Origin: Thalassotalea_H sp040779345
Lineage (GTDB): Bacteria > Pseudomonadota > Gammaproteobacteria > Enterobacterales > Alteromonadaceae
DNA: 64,000 nt
Assembly (NCBI GenBank): GCA_040779345.1
Contig: JBFONU010000001.1
Coordinates: 1-64,000 of the forward strand
Direction of reading: 5' to 3'
Shown piece by piece: positions 6,942-16,210 of this stretch. A program made the translations under genes and the position numbers. The first letter of the stretch is position 1. Each line of letters starts with the position of its first letter. The notes under the pieces were generated by a model, which saw only the letters and a program-made list of their open reading frames with translations, was not told the origin of the DNA and did not search any database.

Positions 6942-8765
6942 ATGCCCGTGTTAGAGAATTTACGTAATGTAGCGATCATCGCCCACGTTGACCATGGTAA
7001 AACTACCTTAGTCGATAAATTATTAAGTCAGTCAGGTACGCTAGATGCTAGAAGTGGTCTAGAAGAGCGTACGATGGACTCAAATGATATTGAGAAAGAG
7101 CGTGGTATCACCATCCTTGCTAAAAATACAGCAATTAACTGGGGGGATTACCGAGTAAATATCGTCGATACTCCTGGCCATGCTGATTTTGGTGGTGAAG
7201 TTGAGCGTGTTATGTCAATGGTTGATTCTGTTTTGCTAATTGTAGATGCGCAGGAAGGCCCTATGCCTCAGACGCGCTTTGTAACTAAAAAAGCATTTGC
7301 TCAAGGTTTAAAGCCAATTGTCGTTATCAATAAAATTGATAAGCCAGGTGCTCGACCTGATTGGGTAATGGACCAAGTTTTTGATTTATTCGATAATTTA
7401 GGTGCTACAGATGAGCAGTTAGACTTTAAAGTGGTTTACGCTTCTGCGATTAATGGCTGGTCGTCAATGGAAGAAGGTGTTGAAGGAACGGATATGACAC
7501 CATTATTTCAAACTATTATTGATCAAGTCCCACCGCCAAATGCTGATAGTGATGGTGCATTCCAAATGCAGATCTCTCAGCTTGATTATAGCTCTTACTT
7601 AGGCGTTATTGGTGTTGGTCGTATTACACGCGGTTCTGTTAAACCAAATCAACAAGTAACCGTTGAAGGTTCTAACGGGAAATTACACAACGGTAAAGTA
7701 GGTAAAGTATTTGGCTACTTAGGTTTAGAACGTCACGAAAGTGAGATTGCTCATGCGGGTGATATTATTGCAATCACTGGCTTAGGCGAGCTAAAAATAT
7801 CTGATACAATTTGTTGTCCTAATGAAGTTGCTGCATTACCGCCTTTATCTGTTGATGAACCAACAATCAATATGACTTTCCAAGTGAATACTTCACCATT
7901 TTGTGGTCAAGAAGGTAAGTTTGTTACTTCACGAAACATTAAAGATCGTTTAGATAAAGAACTTGTGCACAACGTTGCCCTGCGTGTTGAACAATTAGAT
8001 GATGCTGATAAGTTCAAAGTTTCTGGCCGAGGTGAGCTTCATTTAGGTATCTTAATTGAAAACATGCGTCGTGAAGGTTATGAAATAGCTGTTTCACGTC
8101 CTGAGGTTATTATTCGTGAAGTTAATGGCCAGCTTGAAGAACCTTACGAGTCAGTAACGATAGATGTTGAAGAGCAGCATCAAGGCCCTATTATGGAAAA
8201 AATGGGTATTCGTAAAGCTGAACTTACTGATATGGCTCCTGATGGTAAAGGTCGTATTCGTATGGACTTTATTATGCCAAGCCGAGGATTAATTGGTTTT
8301 CAAACTGAATTTATGACCTTAACATCAGGCTCTGGCTTGATATATCATACTTTCCTCGAGTATGGACCTCATAAAGGTGGTGAGATTGGTCAGCGCTTAA
8401 ATGGTGTATTAATTGCCAATGCAACAGGTAAAGCCTTAACGAATGCTTTATTTAATTTACAATCACGTGGACGTTTATTTATTGGTCATGGCGTTGATGT
8501 TTATGAAGGTCAAATCCTTGGTATTCATTCACGTGATAATGATCTAACGGTTAACGCACTTAAAGGTAAACAACTTACCAACGTTCGTTCATCAGGAACT
8601 GATGAAGCTCAAACATTAACACCGCCAATTATTATGTCACTAGAGCAAGCTTTAGAGTTTATTGATAATGACGAATTGGTTGAGGTTACACCAGAAAGCA
8701 TTCGTATTCGTAAAAAGTTCTTAAAAGAATCGGATCGTAAACGTGAAGGTAGAGCTGGTAAGTAA
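6942..8765 (+). CDS. typA: Ribosome-associated GTPase TypA/BipA
   Basis: 607 aa, full length. An EF-G-like translational GTPase that binds the 70S ribosome and helps 50S assembly, mainly at low temperature and under stress. The GTPase motifs are G1 AHVDHGKTT, switch I EERTMDSNDIEKERGITI, G3 DTPGHADFGGEVERV and G4 NKID. The C-terminal BipA-specific domain (PSRGLIGFQTEF, NALKGKQLTNVRSSGTDE) separates it from EF-G and LepA. It is divergent from glnA, with a terminator behind it, so it is monocistronic. Confidence 0.97.
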   Translation: MPVLENLRNVAIIAHVDHGKTTLVDKLLSQSGTLDARSGLEERTMDSNDIEKERGITILAKNTAINWGDYRVNIVDTPGHADFGGEVERVMSMVDSVLLIVDAQEGPMPQTRFVTKKAFAQGLKPIVVINKIDKPGARPDWVMDQVFDLFDNLGATDEQLDFKVVYASAINGWSSMEEGVEGTDMTPLFQTIIDQVPPPNADSDGAFQMQISQLDYSSYLGVIGVGRITRGSVKPNQQVTVEGSNGKLHNGKVGKVFGYLGLERHESEIAHAGDIIAITGLGELKISDTICCPNEVAALPPLSVDEPTINMTFQVNTSPFCGQEGKFVTSRNIKDRLDKELVHNVALRVEQLDDADKFKVSGRGELHLGILIENMRREGYEIAVSRPEVIIREVNGQLEEPYESVTIDVEEQHQGPIMEKMGIRKAELTDMAPDGKGRIRMDFIMPSRGLIGFQTEFMTLTSGSGLIYHTFLEYGPHKGGEIGQRLNGVLIANATGKALTNALFNLQSRGRLFIGHGVDVYEGQILGIHSRDNDLTVNALKGKQLTNVRSSGTDEAQTLTPPIIMSLEQALEFIDNDELVEVTPESIRIRKKFLKESDRKREGRAGK

Positions 8766-8790
8766 CAACTCCAGTAGTCTAAATTTAATA

Positions 8791-8829
8791 AATACCGCAT
8801 TATTGTATAAAAATAATGCGGTATTTTTT
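8791..8829 (+). terminator. Terminator of typA
   Basis: AATACCGCATTATT and AATAATGCGGTATT form a 14-bp stem with a short loop and a long T-run. Confidence 0.9.
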
Positions 8830-9133
8830 TATTCTATTATTGTCATTTATCGTATGACGTTATTGCGTAAGACCTTACATTTTACTTTGTAAGACATATC
8901 TCAAACTCTTATCAGATTAAGTACAATCGATTAAAGTTTATTATTGCAAACCTATCTGTAACATATTGTATTTCAATCTATTTAACATTTTATTTTTAAT
9001 TGGTTAGCATGATATAAACATTTGCTTTTAACCTAGCAACCTAGCTGAATCGGAAACGTTTGCTACTATTAACTGCAGTTGAAAGTGATAAGTGTTTATT
9101 CGTTATAATGGATTAACGCGAAAGCGGAGTAAA

Positions 9134-9319
9134 ATGATGGAACAGACAAAAGTCGACCGATTGAATTTTCTGTTTGAGAAAATGATTGCCAATAGTGCGA
9201 ACGTTATTGAAAGAAGAGAATTAAACAACTTATATCAAGAATACATTAATGATGGACGAGATAAGCCACAACAGAGTAGCTCTTATCGTCCAATGAATAA
9301 AGTTGCAGTGAACTATTAA
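9134..9319 (+). CDS. Small conserved-looking hypothetical protein
   Basis: About 61 aa from the ATG at 9134 (or 60 from 9137); GGAG at 9126-9129 fits either. The frame extends upstream to a possible start at 9092, but the ribosome site argues for the shorter form. The sequence is charged and mostly helical (VDRLNFLFEKMIANSA, RRELNNLYQEYIND), with no signal or membrane segment. I do not recognise it. It is followed 38 bp later by a second short gene, suggesting a two-gene unit. Confidence 0.6.
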   Translation: MMEQTKVDRLNFLFEKMIANSANVIERRELNNLYQEYINDGRDKPQQSSSYRPMNKVAVNY

Positions 9320-9357
9320 GGCTTACAAGCCTTGGATAATACAAAGGGAATTGAAAG

Positions 9358-9534
9358 ATGTCTCCTGAACAATTGATAACTCTAAAAAATCTCAGCCAAC
9401 TCTTTAAAGATGGGGTGGCTGGTCCAGATCAAATTAAGCAACTGTCAGAATTGTTAGCCCTGATCAATAATCACACAATTCCAATCGAACAAGATACATT
9501 TGAGGGGCTCACAGATAGAAATTCACATATTTAA
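9358..9534 (+). CDS. Small hypothetical protein (58 aa)
   Basis: ATG at 9358 with GGGAA about 8 nt upstream, open to TAA at 9532-9534. The product begins MSPEQLITLKNLSQLFKDG and is helical, soluble and acidic, with a GVAGPDQIKQLSELLALI helix pair. It lies just behind the preceding small gene on the same strand and is probably cotranscribed. Function unknown; helix-forming composition plus a ribosome site make it a credible gene. Confidence 0.5.
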   Translation: MSPEQLITLKNLSQLFKDGVAGPDQIKQLSELLALINNHTIPIEQDTFEGLTDRNSHI

Positions 9535-9542
9535 TCAAGTAT

Positions 9543-10187
9543 TTAAGATGATTTTAATGTGTTAATAAATGTTTTTGAATCTTCGATTGATTGATTCATT
9601 TGAATGATCAAACGATCAATGTCTTGCTTTATAATTTTATATTCATCTTTTAAAGCTCCGATTGCTTTGGCATTTAGGTTATGCTTTAAATACAACATAT
9701 TATCTTTTAATGCAGATAGAATCGGTGGCATTTTGGCTTCCGCTTTATGCATGGCTTTTATAACGGCTAAATAACGCTTCTCGGTATTATTCATTTGACG
9801 TCTACTTTGATGCTTGAGAGTGGCACTAGTATATTGTTCTATTTCATCACGCCACTCATCAAATAATGCTTCAGCTACATGCTCAATAGAAGCTATTCTG
9901 GCAGAGACATCATCAGCGGCTTCTTTACTATCATCATAGCTTTGTTTACTTAACTCATACTGAGATTGCAATTCGCCACCATCAAAAGCAATTAACTGAG
10001 ATAGTTGCTCGAGAGCACTGATAAACTCCTCTTTTGCTTCTTCTTGTGAAGTCGTTGCATCTTCTACTCGATCGATAAGAATGTCTCTTTTATGAGTTCC
10101 TACTTTCTCCATCGCAGAATAATAAGCTGACTGACAGCCAGAGAGTAATAGAATTAAAACAAAAAAAGTGAATATATTTTTAGTCAT
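9543..10187 (-). CDS. DUF2959 family lipoprotein
   Basis: 214 aa. The N-terminal signal ends in a lipobox (LILLLSGC), so it should be a lipid-anchored envelope protein. The rest is almost entirely alpha-helical coiled coil (EEAKEEFISALEQLSQLI) and matches the DUF2959 family found in marine gammaproteobacteria. Function is unknown. It follows a small membrane-protein gene with a 5-bp gap and is probably cotranscribed with it. Confidence 0.85.
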   Translation of the reverse strand: MTKNIFTFFVLILLLSGCQSAYYSAMEKVGTHKRDILIDRVEDATTSQEEAKEEFISALEQLSQLIAFDGGELQSQYELSKQSYDDSKEAADDVSARIASIEHVAEALFDEWRDEIEQYTSATLKHQSRRQMNNTEKRYLAVIKAMHKAEAKMPPILSALKDNMLYLKHNLNAKAIGALKDEYKIIKQDIDRLIIQMNQSIEDSKTFINTLKSS

Positions 10188-10192
10188 GACGG

Positions 10193-10417
10193 TTAATCCG
10201 AAGATTTATATCGGGCTGCATCAATAATAGACCATAAATACACTACCGGGACTAATAACCATCCAACTAAAATCCAAACTAATACCCATGAAATTGCCAT
10301 AGCGATAAAAAAGAATATTGCGGCGATTATCCTTCCTTGCACTAATTGCCCTAATCCTGGAATAAAAAAACTACAAATAGCGGCTAACACATTTCCACCT
10401 GAACCTTGACCTGACAT
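10193..10417 (-). CDS. Small membrane protein with two hydrophobic helices
   Basis: 74 aa from the ATG at 10417, chosen because GAGGTG lies 4 nt upstream; a longer frame begins at 10429 but would place its start inside that ribosome site. A Gly-rich N-terminus (MSGQGSGGNV) is followed by a PGLGQLVQGR loop between hydrophobic segments and a second long helix. The pattern resembles small TM2-like membrane proteins. Function unknown; upstream partner of the DUF2959 lipoprotein. Confidence 0.7.
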   Translation of the reverse strand: MSGQGSGGNVLAAICSFFIPGLGQLVQGRIIAAIFFFIAMAISWVLVWILVGWLLVPVVYLWSIIDAARYKSSD

Positions 10418-10508
10418 ATAACACCTCATTATCTTTTAAAATCATTATAGGATTAATTACTTGAATCATAATATACTGTAACTACAGAAATATTAACTAA
10501 AAAAGATT

Positions 10509-11357
10509 ATGGAATTTATTAACAAAATGTTTGCTTCACCTCGGTGGTTGAAATCAGTGAATTTTTCATTGTTTTTTTTTCGACGCATTCATTCTGAGCA
10601 AGTTCATGTTACTGCTGGATATTTGTCCTATGTAACTTTAATGTCGCTGGTGCCTTTAATGGTGGTGATGCTTTCTGTAATGACAGCTTTTCCAATTTTT
10701 TCTGAAATAAGGGAAACAATAGAGAGCTTTGTTTATCAGAACTTTTTGCCTGCCTCTGGAGATGTGGTTAAAGAATATATTACCGGCTTTGTCAGTAATA
10801 CGTCAAAAATGTCAGCTATTGCTATTACGTTCCTTTTTCTGTTTGCCTTATTACTGATCTCAGCGATAGATAAAAGTTTAAATAAATTATGGAGAATTAA
10901 TCAGAAACGCAAAATTGTTACATCATTTTCAATGTATTGGATGGTGTTAACGTTAGGCCCAGTGCTTGTCGGTAGCAGTATTGCGGCTACTTCTTATATT
11001 GTTTCTTTAATGTCACTGGGCGATTATGACGTATTTGGTGTAACGAATATATTATTGCGAGCACTGCCATTAATGGCTTCAATATTTGCTTTTTTGGTTT
11101 TATACCTTGTTGTACCAAATAAAGAAGTTGTTTTTAAGTATGCACTTTCTGGGGCCATTTTAGCGGGAATATTATTTGAAGTAGCTAAAAAAGGCTTCGC
11201 CCTTTATGTGACTCAGTTACCTTCTTATCAGCTCATCTATGGTGCATTAGCGGCAATACCGATTTTATTCTTATGGGTTTATTTGTCTTGGTTGGTGGTA
11301 TTATTTGGAGCTTTATTTACCGTTTGCCTTGAAGATTTTTTACAAAAGAAGGAGTGA
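10509..11357 (+). CDS. yihY: YihY/BrkB family inner membrane protein
   Basis: 282 aa with about six membrane segments. Typical family motifs are present: AGYLSYVTLMSLVPLMVVMLS near residue 35 and SAIDKSLNKLWRINQ near residue 115. Once annotated as ribonuclease BN, the family is now seen as membrane proteins of unsettled function. Followed after 3 bp by a peptidase gene and then dtd, an arrangement (yihY-dtd neighbourhood) known in enteric bacteria. Confidence 0.92.
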   Translation: MEFINKMFASPRWLKSVNFSLFFFRRIHSEQVHVTAGYLSYVTLMSLVPLMVVMLSVMTAFPIFSEIRETIESFVYQNFLPASGDVVKEYITGFVSNTSKMSAIAITFLFLFALLLISAIDKSLNKLWRINQKRKIVTSFSMYWMVLTLGPVLVGSSIAATSYIVSLMSLGDYDVFGVTNILLRALPLMASIFAFLVLYLVVPNKEVVFKYALSGAILAGILFEVAKKGFALYVTQLPSYQLIYGALAAIPILFLWVYLSWLVVLFGALFTVCLEDFLQKKE

Positions 11358-11360
11358 TAC

Positions 11361-12329
11361 ATGTCTCGCACCTTATATCCAAAAATTGGATGTTATCAAC
11401 ATGAGTGGTTAAAAGTTGATAACACTCATGAAATTTATATTGAGCAATCAGGCAACCCAGATGGGATCCCCGTTTTATATATTCATGGTGGTCCAGGTGG
11501 CGGCTCAAGTGAAAATCATCGCCGCTACTTTGACCCTGAAAAATATCGTATTATTATTTTTGACCAACGTGGTTGTGGTCGCTCTAAACCCTCACCATCA
11601 ATTAACAACAATACCACGGCATTGCTAATTGAAGATATCGAGAAAATTCGACAGCACTTAACTATAGACGAATGGTTAATTGCTGGCGGCTCATGGGGAA
11701 CAACAATTGCCCTTATTTATGGCATAGAACATGCCAATGTTGTTTTAGGGTTCATTCTTAGAGGTGTATTTTTAGGTACACAAGCTGAGTATGATTGGTT
11801 ATACAAACCCAAAGGTGCCCAACAGTTTTTCCCTGAGTATTACCTCGATTTTCTTAAGCCTCTTAAGGAAGAAGATAAAGCTGATCCGTTAAAAGGCTAT
11901 TATCATATATTTTCTGCAGATAACGATGTGGCAAAAGTTGCGGCAAGTAAAGCATGGTATTTATGGGAATTAAGGTTATCTACAATTGAACATCATCATA
12001 TTGGTATGGCTCAAATAGAAGATAGTCATCAAGCTTTGTGTATGGCACAACTTTCTAACCATTATTTTTATCATCACAGCTTTATCGACGAAGGTTATAT
12101 CCTCGATAATATTGCTAAAGTTGACAAGGTGCCAGCCATTCTTATTCATGGGCGCTATGACATGGTTTGTCCTCTTATGCATGCTGCTGAGCTAGAAAGC
12201 AAATGGTCAAATTCGAGTTTGCAGATATTACCACAAGCAGGACATAGTGGCTTTGAATCGCAAACGATTGATGCTTTATGCAAGGCGACAGATGTCATGG
12301 CAAATTTTCTTGAAGAGAAAAAGAGATGA
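11361..12329 (+). CDS. pip: Prolyl aminopeptidase (proline iminopeptidase)
   Basis: 322 aa, alpha/beta hydrolase of peptidase family S33 that removes N-terminal proline from peptides. The oxyanion-hole motif HGGPGGG, the FDQRGCGRS block, the nucleophile elbow GGSWGTT and a C-terminal catalytic region (HGRYDMVCP, AGHSG) are all present. There is no signal peptide, so it is cytosolic. It starts 3 bp after yihY and overlaps dtd by 4 bp, indicating an operon. Confidence 0.94.
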   Translation: MSRTLYPKIGCYQHEWLKVDNTHEIYIEQSGNPDGIPVLYIHGGPGGGSSENHRRYFDPEKYRIIIFDQRGCGRSKPSPSINNNTTALLIEDIEKIRQHLTIDEWLIAGGSWGTTIALIYGIEHANVVLGFILRGVFLGTQAEYDWLYKPKGAQQFFPEYYLDFLKPLKEEDKADPLKGYYHIFSADNDVAKVAASKAWYLWELRLSTIEHHHIGMAQIEDSHQALCMAQLSNHYFYHHSFIDEGYILDNIAKVDKVPAILIHGRYDMVCPLMHAAELESKWSNSSLQILPQAGHSGFESQTIDALCKATDVMANFLEEKKR

Positions 12330-12763
12330 TTGCGCTGCTACAACGAGTTAGCCGAGCCAGTGTCGAAGTTGATCACAAAGTCATTGGTGAGATAGGCAAA
12401 GGTTTACTTGTTTTGTTGGCAATAGAGCCTGATGATGATGAAAATAAAGCCAAACGACTTGCTGAGCGAGTTGCTGGTTATCGTATTTTTGAAGATCAAC
12501 AAGGTAAGATGAATTTAAACGTTGCTCAAATTGAAGGTGATATTTTAGTTGTTTCGCAGTTTACTTTAGCCGCTGATACTACAAAAGGCATGAGACCTAG
12601 CTTTACCAGTGCGGCTGCGCCCGAGTTTAGTAAGAAACTTTACCAATATTTTTGTGGTCAACTAAGAGAGCTTGGTTTTAATGTGCCTACAGGGAAATTT
12701 GGTGCGGATATGAAAGTTAGTTTGCTTAATGATGGGCCTGTAACATTTACATTAACAATATAA
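12326..12763 (+). CDS. dtd: D-aminoacyl-tRNA deacylase
   Basis: 145 aa, the usual length. It hydrolyses D-aminoacyl-tRNAs and glycyl-tRNA(Ala), proofreading chirality in translation. It carries the diagnostic SQFTLAADTTKGMRPSF block (SQFTL motif) and the cross-subunit Gly-cisPro region NDGPVTF. Its ATG overlaps the stop of pip (ATGA), so it is translationally coupled. Confidence 0.97.
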   Translation: MIALLQRVSRASVEVDHKVIGEIGKGLLVLLAIEPDDDENKAKRLAERVAGYRIFEDQQGKMNLNVAQIEGDILVVSQFTLAADTTKGMRPSFTSAAAPEFSKKLYQYFCGQLRELGFNVPTGKFGADMKVSLLNDGPVTFTLTI

Positions 12764-12767
12764 TCAT

Positions 12768-13511
12768 TTACCTAACCACTAAGCCATGAACCCACAGTTT
12801 TGACCATCTGGTAAACATGTAGTGAGGCAATTGAGAGCATTCTGAGCTCAGAGGTTTATCTTGTGGGCCTAAGTGAATAACAATATTCTTATAGTGAGGA
12901 ATTTGAAAATAGCGCATTACCCGGTCATTTTTGATAGAGGCTAAATATAACAGAGCAATGTTTAACTCATGCTCATTTAAATCGGGTAAGTTAATAGACA
13001 ACCAAGCGTTATCACTCATTTTATTTACTATAGAACGTATGTGTTTTAGGAAGTTTTGCGGGTCATCATCCGTTTGATAAATATCATAAATAAGCCAGTC
13101 ATATTGTTGATTTTTCTTTTTAGTTAACCACAAATCAAAATTACAATTAATGATAGGCTGTTGGATTTCTTGAGGGTTAAAAAATTGGTAGTAACAATCA
13201 ATAACTTGTTGGTTATTCTCAATACTAATGATGGTCGATTCAGGCAGTCTATTATCTAAAAAGCGTACTAAATTCCCCCCTCCTAAACCTAATTCAACAA
13301 TTTTTTTAGGCGTAGAGAATAAAAGAGGTAAAACTAAAAAGTATTGATGCGCAATGATCAGTTTAGCCGGCGCTCGTTTTAGCATGATACTTTGAACCAC
13401 ATTGTCAAATAACAACCATCGATAATGATCGTTTTCTGCAACCGATAAATTTTCACATCCATTTGTTAAATAAAGTAAGTTGCTTTGTTGCAAATGAGTG
13501 GCTAATTTCAT
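12768..13511 (-). CDS. Spermidine synthase-like SAM-dependent methyltransferase-fold protein
   Basis: 247 aa. YRWLLFDNVVQSIM followed by ELGLGGGNLVRFL is the layout of spermidine-synthase-like Rossmann proteins (substrate loop, then nucleotide-binding glycine motif). Residues of the true polyamine active site are not convincingly kept, so it may be a methyltransferase-like or polyamine-related enzyme of unknown substrate. It ends 4 bp from dtd (convergent) and is divergent from the next gene. Confidence 0.7.
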   Translation of the reverse strand: MKLATHLQQSNLLYLTNGCENLSVAENDHYRWLLFDNVVQSIMLKRAPAKLIIAHQYFLVLPLLFSTPKKIVELGLGGGNLVRFLDNRLPESTIISIENNQQVIDCYYQFFNPQEIQQPIINCNFDLWLTKKKNQQYDWLIYDIYQTDDDPQNFLKHIRSIVNKMSDNAWLSINLPDLNEHELNIALLYLASIKNDRVMRYFQIPHYKNIVIHLGPQDKPLSSECSQLPHYMFTRWSKLWVHGLVVR

Positions 13512-13564
13512 TAAATATCAGATAATTATTAAGTTGATAACATTATAGTGAATAAGCATAGCTA

Positions 13565-14470
13565 ATGATTGAATGTAGAGCACCTAAAAACAAAAAAGAG
13601 TTTGAACAGTATTATTATTTACGCTGGTTAGTATTGCGTGCTCCTTGGAAAAAAGAACGAGGTAGTGAAAAAGACCAACTTGAAAAACAAGCGATCCACC
13701 GTTGCGTTTTTGATGAAAACAATCATCTTTTAGCGGTTGGCCGAGCACACTTTATTGACCAATTTCAGGCTCAAATTAGATACATGGCAGTGGTAGAATC
13801 ATCTCAAAAAAATGGGGTTGGTAAGTTATTACTAGAATCTCTAGAGCATGAAATAATCTGTCGAGGCGGCCAGTCAATACAATTGAAAGCAAGAGAGTCA
13901 GCCGTAGGCTTCTATCAAAAAATGGGTTACGAAGCGCTAGGGTTAGCCCATAAACTGTATAATGAAATTCAGCATGTATCTATGGTAAAAAACACGCAGC
14001 CATTACCAAATCAGCGTGTTGACTTAGCTCAAAATCTACAAGCTATTTGGCATCAAACCATCCCATTAAGTAAAGCGATGAATATAAATATTAGCTTTTA
14101 CGATGAACAGGTATTAATGACAAATTGTGATCCTGTGTTTAATAAAAACCTCCATAACACAATGTTCGCCGGTAGTATTTATACATTAGCAACATTAACT
14201 GGGTGGGGTTGGGTATATTTTCAACTGAATAAAGCGCAATACCAAGGAGATATTGTTTTAGCTGATGCAAAAATAAAATACCTTTCGCCTATTAATGGTG
14301 TAGTTTCTGCTAAAACTAGCCAAGAGTTTGCTCAAGGCGATATAAATTTGCTAATGAGTCATATTAAAACTAGGTTTACTATTAAAGTTGATATTTATTC
14401 AGGTGAGATAATTGCCGCAAAATTTATTGGTGAATATGTTGTGATTAAAAAGGAACACCTGTCATGTTAA
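13565..14470 (+). CDS. GNAT acetyltransferase fused to a YiiD-type thioesterase domain
   Basis: 301 aa with two domains. Residues 1-140 are a GNAT N-acetyltransferase; the acetyl-CoA loop is MAVVESSQKNGVGKLLLESL. Residues 150-300 match the putative hot-dog thioesterase domain found at the C-terminus of E. coli YiiD/FabY (NKNLHNTMFAGSIYTLATLTGW). E. coli FabY, built the same way, can start fatty acid synthesis, so a related role in lipid metabolism is possible. The stop overlaps the next gene by 7 bp. Confidence 0.85.
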   Translation: MIECRAPKNKKEFEQYYYLRWLVLRAPWKKERGSEKDQLEKQAIHRCVFDENNHLLAVGRAHFIDQFQAQIRYMAVVESSQKNGVGKLLLESLEHEIICRGGQSIQLKARESAVGFYQKMGYEALGLAHKLYNEIQHVSMVKNTQPLPNQRVDLAQNLQAIWHQTIPLSKAMNINISFYDEQVLMTNCDPVFNKNLHNTMFAGSIYTLATLTGWGWVYFQLNKAQYQGDIVLADAKIKYLSPINGVVSAKTSQEFAQGDINLLMSHIKTRFTIKVDIYSGEIIAAKFIGEYVVIKKEHLSC

Positions 14471-14937
14471 AACGATTCTTGATTATGCTTGTGCTTTTAT
14501 GGCAACTCCCCGCTATGGGGAGTAATGAGGCAATTGATAAAACCCTTGATGAATTTCATGTCGCAGCAACAGGTGCTAATTTTGACAAGTACTTTAGTTT
14601 ATTGGCTACCAATAGTGTATTTTTGGGCACAGATGCGACTGAGCGCTGGACAAAAGAAGAATTTAAAACTTTTGTTAAGCCTTATTTCTCAAAAGGAAAG
14701 GGTTGGCGATATGAACCTACACAAAGAAATATTTCGTTGATTAATGAAAAAAATATGGCTTTTTTTGATGAATTACTGATAAATAAAAATTACGGACAAT
14801 GTCGAGGCTCGGGAATATTAATCAAAGAAAATAACCAATGGAAAATTTTGCAGTATAATTTATCTATTCCAGTGCCTAATCATATTTCAAACGGTGTTGT
14901 TAGCTTGATAAGTAATGCGAGTAAACTAAAGCAATAA
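14464..14937 (+). CDS. Exported NTF2/SnoaL-like protein
   Basis: 157 aa. A signal peptide (KRFLIMLVLLWQLPAMGS) precedes a compact alpha+beta domain of the NTF2/SnoaL-3 type (DEFHVAATGANFDKYFSLL, RWTKEEFKTFVKPYF, WKILQYNLSIPVPN). Such domains bind small ligands or act as simple enzymes; the function here is unknown. It overlaps the preceding fusion gene by 7 bp and lies 16 bp before the next gene. Confidence 0.8.
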   Translation: MLKRFLIMLVLLWQLPAMGSNEAIDKTLDEFHVAATGANFDKYFSLLATNSVFLGTDATERWTKEEFKTFVKPYFSKGKGWRYEPTQRNISLINEKNMAFFDELLINKNYGQCRGSGILIKENNQWKILQYNLSIPVPNHISNGVVSLISNASKLKQ

Positions 14938-14953
14938 TGGTGAATTAATTATT

Positions 14954-15823
14954 ATGGTCACAAACAAAAAGAACCACAAAAATGAGCCAGAAAGAATTGG
15001 TATCATAGGGTGTGGTTGGTTGGGGAGTGCTTTAGTTGAGTCTTTAGTTGCACAAGATTACTATGTTGTTGCAACAACCCAAAGACAAGAAAAACTGAAA
15101 AAAATTCAAGCTTTAGGCGCTCAAGCCGAAGTTATTACGTTGCCATTTGGTGACTTCAATGTGAATACTGCAGCCGTATTTTATTGTCAAACATTGGTCA
15201 TTTGTATCCCTCCTCAATTTAGACAAGGTAAAAAAGATTACCCTGAAAAAATTGCTGAAATTGTTAAGCAAGCCGAAACTAGCATGATTAACAAAATCAT
15301 CATGATCAGCACTACTGCAATATACGATGGTATAATTGGTGATGTTGTAGAGTCTTCACCCTTAAAACTTCACTCTGAAAAGGTGAACTTATTAGCAAGA
15401 GCTGAGGAGTCTGTGTTAGGTTTTTCACGGCAAAGTATTGTGCTTCGTGCTGCAGGTTTAGTAGGCCCTGAAAGGCACCCAGGAATTTTCTTTAGAAATA
15501 AAAAGCTACTTACGGCGCCCAATGCATATGTCAATTTAATTCATCAAGTCGATGTTGTTGGGCAAATTGTTGCTTTGATAAAAGCCGATAAAGTCTCAGG
15601 TGTTTTTAACGCCGTCAGCGATATGCAAGTAACCAAAAAACACTATTACTCTATAGCCGCTAAAGCCTTAGGTTTGCCCTTGCCGGTTTTTGATCGTCAT
15701 TCAGAGGTTGAATTAGGGAGAAAAGTGATTGGTGATAAACTTAGAGACTATTTAGGTTACCAATATCAGTACGACGATCTAGTTGCTTGGTTATTAAATA
15801 CTGATCTTAGCGCTGCTGTTTAG
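14954..15823 (+). CDS. NAD(P)-binding SDR/epimerase-like protein (YeeZ type)
   Basis: 289 aa. An N-terminal dinucleotide motif (IGIIGCGWLGSALVESL) and the layout of atypical SDRs such as E. coli YeeZ: ISTTAIYDG in the active-site strand and VLRAAGLVGPERHPG further on. The YxxxK catalytic pair is not obvious, as is usual for YeeZ-like proteins. Substrate unknown. Probably part of the same transcript as the two genes before it. Confidence 0.82.
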   Translation: MVTNKKNHKNEPERIGIIGCGWLGSALVESLVAQDYYVVATTQRQEKLKKIQALGAQAEVITLPFGDFNVNTAAVFYCQTLVICIPPQFRQGKKDYPEKIAEIVKQAETSMINKIIMISTTAIYDGIIGDVVESSPLKLHSEKVNLLARAEESVLGFSRQSIVLRAAGLVGPERHPGIFFRNKKLLTAPNAYVNLIHQVDVVGQIVALIKADKVSGVFNAVSDMQVTKKHYYSIAAKALGLPLPVFDRHSEVELGRKVIGDKLRDYLGYQYQYDDLVAWLLNTDLSAAV

Positions 15824-15860
15824 CCGCTTTATAATTCAACTTCTAACAAGATTAATTAAA

Positions 15861-16154
15861 ATGTCACTCACTAAAACTCAAGCTATATTATTAGCCTTAT
15901 GCTTATTTGCCCATGTATTAATATTAAATTTATTTTATGTTACTCCTAAAGGGCTGGTTTTTTATTGGGAAGAAAACTTTAATATCAAAGCGTTACTCGT
16001 TTATTTATGCATTGCTTTGATTAGTACTGGCTTTTATCTTTTGTTAACCCGTGGCCGAATTGCCCATTATGAGGGGAGGTTGAAAGTAGGCGAGAAAGTG
16101 TGGTCAGTTTTTTCTGTTTTATTGCTCATTATAATCGGTTATTTGTTATGGTGA
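15861..16154 (+). CDS. Small integral membrane protein
   Basis: 97 aa with three predicted membrane helices (AILLALCLFAHVLILNLFYV; ALLVYLCIALISTGFYLLL; VFSVLLLIIIGYLLW). No recognisable family. It is the last gene of the rightward group, and its stop codon is inside a hairpin shared with the convergent SPFH operon. Confidence 0.65.
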   Translation: MSLTKTQAILLALCLFAHVLILNLFYVTPKGLVFYWEENFNIKALLVYLCIALISTGFYLLLTRGRIAHYEGRLKVGEKVWSVFSVLLLIIIGYLLW

Positions 16155-16190
16155 TGTGCATCTAATCTTCAGATAATTTAGCACATCACC
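16150..16190. terminator. Hairpin between convergent genes
   Basis: GGTGATGTGC and GCACATCACC form a perfect 10-bp stem with a 21-nt loop between two converging transcription units. No U-run follows, so it may protect 3' ends or act with Rho rather than as an intrinsic terminator. Confidence 0.5.
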
Positions 16191-16210
16191 GAGTTAAGTT
16201 TATCGCAGTT

